Positions 1-9,032 of a DNA stretch of 64,000 nucleotides are shown here, one piece after another (the first letter of the stretch is position 1; every line of letters starts with the position of its first letter). The DNA lies in assembly GCA_947652605.1 (NCBI GenBank), contig OX393577.1:48645494-48709493 (forward strand), read 5' to 3'. The position numbers were made by a program, and so were the translations under genes. The DNA is from Elmis aenea. Its lineage: Eukaryota; Arthropoda; Insecta; Coleoptera; Elmidae. The notes beneath the pieces are model-generated. The model did not search any database. It had not been told where the DNA came from and saw only the letters and a program-made list of their open reading frames with translations.

Positions 1-732
1 TACCAACTGACTATTATTTATGTAGATACATTATTTTAGATCTACAAAAATGCGACTGTTGGATTTAATATATCGCGGAGTTATCTTGTTTGTTTGTAGT
101 TTTCATAAGTCACTGGTTTATGTTTTTTTTGTGCACAGAAGTGTTTAGAACAGCAGCCCTTTTCGAATTTGCCAAAAATAAATCTTAACGATTATTATGT
201 TTCTATAAACTAGGGGTCTGTGAAAATATTTCAAGATATTAAGAGGACTGAGACTACTAAAAGGTTAAGAACCACTGCTCTGGTCTATCGGGTTCTAATC
301 AGAGACCAATATTATTGTTAAATGTTTTGCTAATTAATGATTTAAAACATCTGGCAGACTGGCAAAACTGTGTGTGCAACTATTTTTATAAAAAGTGAAA
401 AATTGTTTTTCTGTTTTTACTTTGTAGCTTGCCTGTATATGAAAATTTTATGATTTTGTACGAATTTTTTTGAAACAACTTTTTTGTGCATGTAACGATT
501 TTATCAACCTTTTGCAAAGTCGATTTGTTTTTTTTTCACATTACGTTTCTTATTTTTAATGTGTGCAATATTTGATTTCATGTAGGTGACTGGATCTTTG
601 TCTGCTTTTAAACAAAAAATTACATTACTTGACTGTATTATTTACATTAATAATGAAACTATTGCAAAAAAATATTTCACAATCAAGGTATCCTTGGAAG
701 GCAACCAAAAGTACTTACTTTAGTTATAAGTA
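1..732. other. No gene seen; AT-rich intergenic or intronic sequence
   Basis: No reading frame with recognisable protein similarity and no clear repeat structure was found. The sequence is strongly AT-rich with short homopolymer runs. Confidence 0.5.
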
Positions 733-937
733 CAGGGTGGACCAAATTTTATATCTCAGTTACTAATAGTTAGCAAAATTCTGATATCGGTCTCTTGGAT
801 TACCTTTTTTGAGATAGACACGCCTGTGTTATCAGATTTTTAATATTCCTATCCATTTTGGCACTAGACGAAAAATGAAATGTTATTGTTTTTGAAAATT
901 AACCATAACTTCTTTATTTATAAAAATAAAACTAAAT
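733..937. mobile_element. Isolated terminus of a TA/CAGGGTGG-type element
   Basis: A TA followed by CAGGGTGGACCAAA at 733 has the same form as the ends of the complete long-TIR elements elsewhere in this window (for example 24749 and 29322). No matching inverted end was found before the Jockey fragment begins, so this looks like one arm or a truncated copy. Confidence 0.4.
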
Positions 938-2465
938 GTTTTGGCAAGTACCACAAAAAGAGAAATTACCCTCACTTTCACAATAAAAAGACAAACTGGG
1001 ATACATACATTCAGAGAAATACTAATAGAACAAACCAGTGTTGATAAACCACTTAAAACAAAAGAACAACTAGAAACAGCAATCGAGGAACTAACCTATC
1101 CAATACAAATCACAGCATGGAAGGTCACACCCAATAACGAATTAGGAGATAAACAAATGGATTTCTCAACAAATGTCAAAATAAAAATTTGCGAAAAAAG
1201 AAAATTGAGAAAACATTAGCAGCTTACTCGTTCTCCAAATGACAAAGCCAAACTTAACAAAGCTATGTAAGAATTAAAGAATGTGTTAAAAGAAGAAAAA
1301 AACGAAGCCATACAACAATACTTACAAGGGCTAACAGCAACGGAAGTCAAGCAACCACTACAATTTATTTCACCAATTAGACTAGCAAATGGCAGATGGG
1401 CTAGAACGGACAAAGAAAAAGCAACAACTTTTGCAAATCACCTGCAAGACGTATTTAAACCATTTCCTGGAGAGATATCAGAATAAGAAGAGCATGAAAT
1501 ACATCAATATTTGGAAACCCCTGACCAGATGGAATTACCAATTAAGAAGTTCAAGATAAAAGAAGTTCAAGGCATTATAGACAATGATCTTAATGCCTAA
1601 AAAGCCCCAGGGTGGGACCTGATAACCGGTCGATTATTAAAGGAACTTCCAGCAGAAGTAATAAGAATAATAACAACACTGTTTAACACTGCTATAAGGT
1701 TTGAGTATTTCCCTCTCCAGTGGAAAGTTGCTCAAATAATTCTGCTCCCAAAACCTGGAAAAGATCCAGAATTGGTGGAATCCTCTCGCCCAATAAGTTT
1801 GTTGCCTATTTTATCTAATGTTCTGGAGAAACTATTATTAAAGAGGATTAAACCTATAATGCACGAACGGCGACTAATACCAGAATATCAGTTTGGGTTC
1901 AGAGAGCGGCACGCGACTGTTGAACAGGTGCACAGAGTGGTACAAAAAATCAACGAAAATATAGAAAATCAAAAATACTAAACGGCGGTATTTCTAGATG
2001 TAACGCTGGCTTTCGATAAGGTGTGGCACCCTGGGCTGCTGTGCAAAATCAAACAAAATCCTCTACATAACATATTTCGGATTTTAAAATTCCACCTACA
2101 CCAAGCCTTTTTTTTAGGAAGACACTAAGACGAATATACAGAAATTAATTCGGGCGATCCGCAGGGTAGCCCATTGAGGCCCCCATTATATATTTTATTC
2201 ACTTCAGACTTTCCAACGTGAAGCAACACAACCATCGCTACATTTGCAGTCGACACAACACTAACGGCTTCACGCGTCACACAGGGACCCGAGGATGGCC
2301 TCCACTATTATCCAAAATCACCTTAATAAAACGCAGATCTGGCTTAAACGTTGGAGGATAACAGCAAATCAATCAAAATCCGTGCAGGTGAAATTCACGA
2401 CAAAAAAGGAAACATTCCCACCAGAAACACTCAACGACAGATACCACAAAAGAACTCTACCCATA
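938..2465 (+). pseudogene. Jockey-clade non-LTR retrotransposon, ORF2 part 1 (degenerate)
   Basis: The translation follows a Jockey-type ORF2 from the linker after the endonuclease into the reverse transcriptase. The linker carries AIEELTYPIQITAWKVTP (about 1064-1126). The RT core has RPISLLPILSNVLEKLLLKR (about 1786-1845), the QFGFRERHAT block (about 1888-1917), FLDVTLAFDKVWH (about 1990-2030) and GDPQGSPL (about 2152-2175). It is broken by several stops and frame changes. The catalytic box reads TFAVDTT near 2240-2262 where FADDT is expected, so one catalytic Asp is lost. The endonuclease is absent upstream. The frame stops at 2465 where a TA-flanked element is inserted; the C-terminal part resumes near 4905. 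This is a dead copy read as one element with the later fragments. Confidence 0.85.
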
Positions 2466-3350
2466 CCGGGTGGAACTGAAATCTTTTTAGTTTTGAATTT
2501 AGACAAATGATATTTTAGACATGTAATATGTGCAAAAAAGTGGATTATTTGAACAAAGGTACACTTTCGTTTCACTTCCGGTTTCGCCGGAAATGACCCT
2601 AACTTTGTTATTTTAAATGGAACACCCTGTATATTTTTACTTTTTTGGAAAAAGGAAGCAACCTTTTTTCAATTAAAATTAACAAAACCGGTTTCCGGAC
2701 ACTTGTTGACAAAATAAAATTTAATTTATGCGGGTAACGGCACACTTAATAGAAAATTTAATTTTTGTCAAAACATTATTTGAGGTTATAAAAATTAACC
2801 AAAATGGTGCATACAAACGCGCCTTAAAGAACATGAAGGGCAAACAAAAAGAAAACAAATAGAAAAATCGGCCGTAGCAGAACATGCCCAGGACATGGGG
2901 CATACCATACTTTTCGACGACACAAAATTACTGGCCCGCGCCAACCACTTCTGGCCTAGACTATTTAGGGAATCTATGGAAATTGCCAAGAACCCCAACA
3001 ACTTTAACAGAGACACAGGCCTGCAACTACCAAGCATTTGGAAACCGGTCATCAAGAAATCGCTGAGGCGAAACGAACTCGTCAGGCGGAACACCACGCC
3101 TCCACAGCCGGATATATAAACCCTGCAACAAACCCACCAATTCAGTCGTTTGATAAAGACCAACATAGAATGGTCGAAACGTCACACAAATCAAGAAGAC
3201 GCGGTTCCAAACCCGGGAACGACGATTGTAATAAAGTGTACATATGTTCCGAAAATGCGTTTTTTTTGCACATATCACATGTCTAAAAGTTCATTTGTCT
3301 AAATTAAAAACTAAAAAAAAGGGGGTGATCCTGATTTCAGTTACACCCGG
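2466..3350. mobile_element. Long-TIR element, 'CCGGGTG' family, copy 1, inserted in Jockey
   Basis: The left end (TA then CCGGGTGGAACTGA) and right end (TCAGTTACACCCGG then TA) are inverted copies, with TA target duplications at 2464-2465 and 3351-3352. The arms carry a hallmark block, CACTTCCGGTTTCGCCGG near 2573. Related copies are at 10476, 36980, 40852 and 49828. It sits inside the Jockey reverse transcriptase gene and has itself received a Penelope fragment. Confidence 0.75.
2814..3236 (+). pseudogene. Penelope-like element, 3' fragment (end of GIY-YIG domain)
   Basis: Starting near 2815 one frame reads TRLKEHEG, then EKSAVAEHAQDMGHTILFDD, a block with ANHFWPRLFRESMEI, and NNFNRDTGLQLPSIW, ending at a stop near 3117. 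This is the conserved carboxyl end of Penelope-like proteins, where a GIY-YIG endonuclease follows the reverse transcriptase. Everything upstream of this is missing, as expected for 5' truncation. The 3' tail runs to about 3236. It lies between the arms of the long-TIR element 2466-3350, so it inserted into that element after it entered Jockey. Confidence 0.8.
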
Positions 3351-3367
3351 TATATCTAATAAACATA

Positions 3368-4173
3368 CAGGGACTTGGATCACGCAACATAGCAATTTCA
3401 ATGGTAACATTTTAAAAGTCGTATATTATCTTCCCTAATCATTTTATAAAAAAAAGTGCAAATAGGTTTTTTATGTAGAAAAAAAATCTGTATCTATAAA
3501 TGTAATCAATACAAATTTTTCGTTTTCCAATAACTGAAAATTAAGCTAATTACAAAACCCGTTTTGACAAAAATCTATAGGGTCTGGAAATTATGTTATG
3601 CAATGTCGCTTATACGAGGGTCAGTCCATAAGTAAGTTTCCCTATTTTTTTTTCTCCCGACTAACGACATCTCGCGGACTCTGCGAGCGCTTAAAACTTT
3701 TATTAGACTTTACTTGTAAGGCTCTGAAAGTTTGGTTAGGATACGTCATCACAGCTCTTAGTAAATTGCGTTTAAACATGGAGACTCCATTGTCCAGCGC
3801 GTCCATATTTTATCAAACATTTATTTTATACAATTAGTTGTGTTTTCATTCCAAGAAATAATAAAAATAATAATTATGAATAAACTTTGTGTCAAAGTGA
3901 CAGTGTAAGCGTTATTAGGATGGGCAGTTGTCATAGCATAATTCCAAGACCTTACAGATTTATGTCAAAACGCGTTTAGTAATTTTCTCAATTTTCAGTT
4001 ATTGGAAAACGAACAATTAATATTGATTACATATATTTATAGATACAGAATTTTTTTCTTTACAAAAAACCTATTTGCACTTTTTTTTCTAAAATTATTA
4101 GGGGAGATGATATACGACTTTTAAAAGTTTACCATCGAAATTGCTATGTTGCGTGATCCAAGTCTACACCCTG
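3368..4173. mobile_element. Long-TIR 'GATCACGCAACATAGC' family, copy 1
   Basis: The left arm carries GGATCACGCAACATAGCAAT and the right arm ends with its inverted copy followed by CTACACCCTG and TA. TA is present at 3366-3367 and 4174-4175. The arms, about 200 bp each, can be followed inward through a shared block with TATAGATACAGAATTTTTTT. The core (about 3608-3830) begins ACGAGGGTCAGTCCATAAGT, which resembles a mariner terminus, so a small mariner-related fragment may be trapped inside. A second copy lies at 19655-20303. Confidence 0.75.
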
Positions 4174-4194
4174 TATATTGCGCATACCCTATCT

Positions 4195-4904
4195 ACACAA
4201 TGCAATAATTCAAGAAATAAATGACAATTTTTTGACGTTAGTGAAGTGAACAGTCAGTTTTTTAGATTTCCATGGCATCCTATTTGCTTGAATAACGATT
4301 AGAAGAAAAAATGTGTAACATCTCGAAAAGTATGTTTTGGGTATAGGACATACTTAAAAAAAATTAAGCTCTCTTTAAAGACGAATTCGATGACATAAGA
4401 AAATATAGGGGTTTGCATTTGAAAAAATTGAGTTACGAGCTTTTGAAAATCATGGAAATGGTCACCTATTTATGAGCGTGATTCAAATTTTATCATATCG
4501 AGCGAATAAAGCAATGTTTTCTGCATGTCCTTACCAAATTACAACTCTGCACTTCACAAAATAACATCAGGAGAATAAAAAAAAAAAAAAAGACAAAACC
4601 TTGAAAAATTTTGAAAATCATTTTACTTAGTGACAACGCCGCATAAAAGTCTGTAGGTGGTACTTTAAAAATTGATGCAAAGCTAAAATAAAGACAATCA
4701 AAAATATTAAATAAAAAATAGGATGTTTTGTTTGAAATATAAAAGCTGCTATTAGTTCCAGAGAGGTGACTCGCCCTATATACATATATGAACATATTTT
4801 TATCGTATACGGAAAAAAAAAAACTGTATGAAATAGCGTTTGAATTAACTTTCTATCTCAAAGCCACAATCGACCGATCCCGCACTAATGACTAATCCTG
4901 TATG
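4195..4904. repeat. Dispersed repeat, shared with the right edge of the window
   Basis: About 200 bp from 4195 to 4400 (from TGCAATAATTCAA through GGTATAGGACATACT to AAGACGAATTCGA) recur with small differences near 63808-64000. No protein similarity was seen. The rest up to the resumption of Jockey coding sequence near 4905 is AT-rich and not recognised. The whole stretch interrupts the Jockey element. Confidence 0.55.
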
Positions 4905-5285
4905 TTTATTAGATATTACTACCAAATATCTCGGCATTCATCTAGATCTAGATCTACTCTAGACCGTAGACTAACCTGAACAACACACATTTGGAACAAA
5001 AGAAAGCAACTTTCCCACAAACTCGGTAAATTATACTGGTTGTTGAAGAAAAAATCGCAACCAGCTTAGAAAACAAAAATTTAATGTACAAAACAGTGCT
5101 GAAACGAGTATGGTCATACAGAGTCCAATTGTGGAACACAGCGTCCATATCAGATATTGAAATTCTAGAGAGATTTCAGTCTAAAGTGTTGCGCGTGATA
5201 GTCGACCCACCGTGGTTCGTGACAAATAAAATAATTAGAACGGATTTAAAAATTTCCAGTGTACGAGAAGAAGTGCAAAACTATA
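4905..5285 (+). pseudogene. Jockey ORF2, part 2 (after reverse transcriptase)
   Basis: The frame contains TKYLGIHLD, then HIWNKRKQLSHKLGKLYWLL, VQLWNTASISDIEILERFQS and VLRVIVDPPWFVTN, the conserved region after the RT fingers/palm in Jockey elements. It is separated from part 1 by inserted elements at 2466-4904, and itself stops at 5285 in a TA where another element sits. One or two frame changes are present. Confidence 0.85.
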
Positions 5286-6164
5286 GGGGAACCTGGGGCA
5301 GAACGGACACTTTATTATATAAATAGTTGTAATTTATTAATGTAAGGTACGAAAAATGTGAAAATTTGTGTTGGTATTCTCTGCTGATTCGCTTTTTAAA
5401 ATTTAATTACAAAATAAAAAATAATCCTAAACTATAAAGTGTAAATTCAGAAAGAAAGAAAAAAGGCAAACGGTCCATTCTGCCCCGGGGTTGGGGCAGA
5501 ACGGAAACTTCTTTGCACAATTATTTTATTTGTTAAAAAGAGTCAAAGTAGTCATAGTAGAACGTAATTGAGCGTATTATTCGAACAATGTAATAATAAT
5601 GTAGAACTTTGAAAGATATGTGCCTAACAAACTTAAAATCAAATAAAACATAAAATATTTTCATTATTTAGTGTCTAAATCATAGATAATTTCAACAGAA
5701 GGTTACAGTACAAGAAATATATTTAGAAAAGAAATAAGAAAAAAAAAATCGGACATGGGGCGGAATGGAACCTCGGTCCGCTGTGCCCCGGTCCGTCCTG
5801 CCCCATCAGTTGAAGTTAGGTACAGTTCAAATTCTTATAAAATGGTCTATGAAATATACAACCGTAAATATACAGGAGCGTAGTCCAAGACTCGTAGTTT
5901 AAAAATATATTATCAAGAAAAAATGTAATAAAATTAAAGTTTTTGCTTACTTTGCATATAATGACAACAACCAATTTAATTACAACACAGAACGATAACA
6001 CAACCAAATACGGGACACGTGCGAATACGCTTATCCATAATGACAAAAATATCGTCAGTCTGTTTGTTATGCTTTACTAATAGTTCCTAAAAGTTTTCTT
6101 AGATAGTGCCGCGGTAAGTACAATTCAACAAATAAGCGGTGTTCCGTTCTGCCCCGTGTTCCCC
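5286..6164. mobile_element. 879-bp TIR element with TA duplication, inserted in Jockey
   Basis: The ends are GGGGAACCTGGGGCAGAACG and its near-perfect inverted copy; TA flanks both sides (5284-5285 and 6165-6166). Removing the element with one TA restores the Jockey reading frame. The motif GGGCAGAACGG recurs internally near 5500, and a cluster of related GGGGC/CCCC blocks lies near 5755-5805. No transposase coding is visible, so this is non-autonomous. The TA target suggests the Tc1/mariner group, but the terminus differs from the CAGGGTG elements around it. Confidence 0.85.
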
Positions 6165-6295
6165 TAGCATTAAATATAGTGAAAGACTAAAAGTGCACCC
6201 TAATCGATTAGCGAAAAGATTATTAAGAACCAGATACACGTACACTTAAAAGGTTCAAACCGTCTGACTTAAAAACTAGGTTTAATTAACTAAGT
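6165..6295 (+). pseudogene. Jockey ORF2, part 3 (C-terminal end)
   Basis: The frame continues directly from 5285 across the removed insertion with SIKYSERLKVHPNRLAKRLL, then after a frameshift LKRFKPSDL. This matches the Jockey carboxyl terminus; the same motif occurs in another copy near 62690-62790 (KRFKPSDLPNRF). The element's 3' tail beyond about 6295 is not clearly defined. Confidence 0.8.
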
Positions 6296-6342
6296 AAAAT
6301 AGAATAGTTCTAAATAAGTCCATCTTGGGATGGTGGTGTATA

Positions 6343-7079
6343 GGTAGGCCTACCATATTTTTGTAAAATGAAACCGGGACACGAGAACTTTTTCTTAAAT
6401 TATAAGAGATAGGCAACAAAGTGGGGGAAACAAAATGCGCCGCAGGCGATTCTTTTGAATTTAAAAGTTTAAATGTGTTTTAATGCAAAGTTAGAGTGCT
6501 TTACCATCATCCAAAATTATAGAATTATGGCAGAATGTTTTGATTTTTTTTTATCAGATTGTCCCCACCTTCTATAAAATTATTCGTAATAAAGGTAAAA
6601 ACTTTCACTAATAATTTTTATTTAGGTACAGAAACTATAAACATAAATGTTAAGAAGAATTTAAAAAGGCAACACTTTTCAGTCAAAAATTTTAAAAATA
6701 CGTAAAAACAAAAGCTTGTGCTTTAAGCTTTACATTTATTGTATTGTTTCTTGTTTAAATAGCTCAAAAGTTTATAAACAAAAAGCGTACATTAATATTT
6801 TCCCACGAAAACTCGTATGTCGGCCCCAAAGGCGTGCAATTGGCAACCCTATAACCTATAACACCCGCGCAAAGACGTTTCACAACAAAATGACTAAAAA
6901 ACGTTTTTCTTAACTCTTCGCGCTTTTTGTTATCCGCGCGGACAGATTTCATAAAAAAAATCAGTGCAGAATTATTATTTTTTTCAGAAACCGGGTCAAA
7001 CGCGAAACCGACCGGGACACCGGGACAATCTCTAAACCGGGACTGTCCCGGCCAAACCGGGACGTATGGTAGCCAATGT
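6343..7079. mobile_element. Possible TIR element rich in CCGGGAC motifs
   Basis: CTACCATA with nearby CCGGGAC at 6350-6385 is mirrored by CCGGGAC and GTATGGTAG at 7058-7072. The right side holds several CCGGGAC repeats (7005-7062) in both orientations. Exact ends and a target duplication could not be fixed, and no protein was recognised. Confidence 0.4.
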
Positions 7080-7275
7080 ATAGGGCAAGAGCTATTGGGC
7101 AATTGCTAATATGTTATGTAAATATAGGGTTTACTTATTGTCCATCCAGGACAGATTGTAAACAGTCTAAGGGTTTAAAAACAAAAAAATGTTATATAGG
7201 TTTTTTAAAAACATTTTTATGCCTATGGTAACTGAGATACCCAGTAAAACATTTAAATTTGATCCACTTAGTATA

Positions 7276-8762
7276 CAGGGTTATTCAAATTCGAGGCCTA
7301 CCATGGGGATCTCGCTTATTATAATAGCTAGAGTGTAGGTTTAAATTTGGCAAAGTTGCTAAATTTGATGCTCGTTAATAATCCAAAGAGAAATTGGAAA
7401 TATCTCAAACCGTATCCGAGAAAATTAGGAAAAACTGGAAAATGCGATTTTTGAAAATCGTCTATAACTCCTTTGGAATTTGAAATATTTTAAATGTGTA
7501 AAGACATTGCCCAAGCAACTTTTCAAGCCGAATCGAATGGTAGACACAAATTTTTGCTAGATCGATTCGTTTTTGTTTTATGACAACCAACTTTGTTTTT
7601 TCTTATGGGCGCAATTCTTGCTATTTACATAATTAAATAGAATTACTTTTTCTGAATCCATTGAGATATCACACATGGTATTTTACTTCTACATTAATTG
7701 TCAAATTTGAAAAAATACGGTTTTAACAATAACAACTATAAATCAGGTAGGTCGGTCATTGTAGTTTATGTTGTTTCTCCATGACTACCAATCAACAAAC
7801 TAAAAGTCTGTTACTTGTCACATTAATAAATTCGTAAAAATGAACTTTAATTTTTTGTTCATTGAATAGGAACTCTAAACTGTTAAGTCAACTATATGCA
7901 GAAACATATCCAGATAGAAGACAACCCTCGCACACATATTTTTGTTCGTTGGACAGAACAAGGAAATATGAGGTTTTTGCTAAAATTAGAGAAAAATATG
8001 GCAGAAAGGTTCAGATAACAATAAAAAAAAAACATTTTTATTACAAACATATCCGGAAAAAAACACTATTTTTCTATGTGAAACAGAAACTTAAGTAAAT
8101 TTGTATAAAGCATGTGATAAAGTATAACAAAACTTAAAAGAACGGTATAAAAAATTCGGAGCATATCGCGTTTTTCTTCGCTATTAAAGTTAATATTTAC
8201 GATTTTATTAATGTGACAAATAATAGGCTTTCAAAACTTTGAGTTTGTTGATTGGTTGTCATGGAAACAACATAAACTGCAATGACCGGCCTACCTGATT
8301 GATAGTTATTGTATAAAACGTATTTTTTCAAATTTGACAATTAATGTAGAAGTAAAATACCATGTGTGATATCTCAATGGATTCAGAAAAATTAATGCTA
8401 TTTGATTATGTAAATAGCAAAAATTGCGCTTATAAGAAAAAACAAAGTTGGTTGTCATAAAACAAAAACGAATCAATCTAGCAAAAATTTGTGACCACCA
8501 TTCGATTCGGCTTGAAAAGTTGCTTGGGCAATGTCTTTACACATTTAAAATATTTCAAATTCCAAAGGAGTTATAGACGATTTTCAAAAATCGCATTTTC
8601 CAGTTTTTCCTAATTTTCACGGATACCGTTTCAGATATTTCCAATTTCTCTTTGGATTATCAATGAGCATCGAATTTAGCAACTTTGCTAAATTTAAACC
8701 TATACTCTAGCTATTATAATAAGCGAGATCTCCAGAGTGGGCCTCGAATTTGAATAACCCTG
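7276..8762. mobile_element. Long-TIR 'CAGGGTTATTCAAATTCGAG' family, copy 1
   Basis: The left arm from 7276 (CAGGGTTATTCAAATTCGAG, then CTCGCTTATTATAATAGCTA) has a long inverted copy ending at 8762. TA duplicates flank it (7274-7275 and 8763-8764). The arms are about 580-600 bp and highly similar. The core (about 7860-8100) carries a transposase-like fragment on the + strand. The right end lies 24 bp upstream of the first recognised polycystin exon. A second complete copy is at 16538-18016 and a decayed arm at 33670-33900. Confidence 0.9.
7862..8098 (+). pseudogene. Transposase N-terminal HTH fragment inside the long-TIR element
   Basis: The frame reads [20 protein letters not shown], then a Phe-rich run and [13 protein letters not shown]. 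The LY-E-YP-RR-PS pattern is typical of the N-terminal helix-turn-helix region (DUF4817-like) of mariner-type transposases in insects. It has no downstream DDE domain, and the rest of the frame is low-complexity lysine-rich. The same fragment is on the opposite strand in the second copy (about 17250-17420). I infer a remnant transposase, not a host gene. Confidence 0.6.
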
Positions 8763-8786
8763 TATTATTAGAATCGGTAATTATAG

Positions 8787-9032
8787 GTAACCCCTGGAGT
8801 ACCAGATTTCACATCAATAGATGCAAAAATTAAATCTATAGAAGACATTTATGCAGGCAGAACAAAGCTCGAATCGGTACAGAATTTACTATATAAAGGT
8901 GATCTAGACGGAGCAGCACAAGTGTTAAATATTGTTTTACGAGAATTTCAGCGAAATCGAGGATCTGATACGGAAAAAATAGAAACATTTAGCAAAAACA
9001 CAAAATTGAGGGTATTACAGGATTTACTATTG
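8787..9032 (+). CDS. Polycystin-like exon 1 of those found (GAIN helical region)
   Basis: 82 codons from a TATAG acceptor to a GTACGG donor, phase 0 at both ends. It encodes a mostly helical segment, including [20 protein letters not shown] and [12 protein letters not shown]. Helical repeats of this kind form the amino-terminal half of GAIN domains. The donor is non-standard, but the nearby alternative (GTAAAA) would shift the frame into a stop in the next exon. Domain assignment rests mainly on linkage to the following exons. Confidence 0.65.

Noticed and set aside
7862..8098. Coding fragment upstream of exon 1 as a further exon of the polycystin gene
   Set aside because: It lies in the core of a TA-flanked transposon, has a second copy in another element, and shows a transposase helix-turn-helix pattern.
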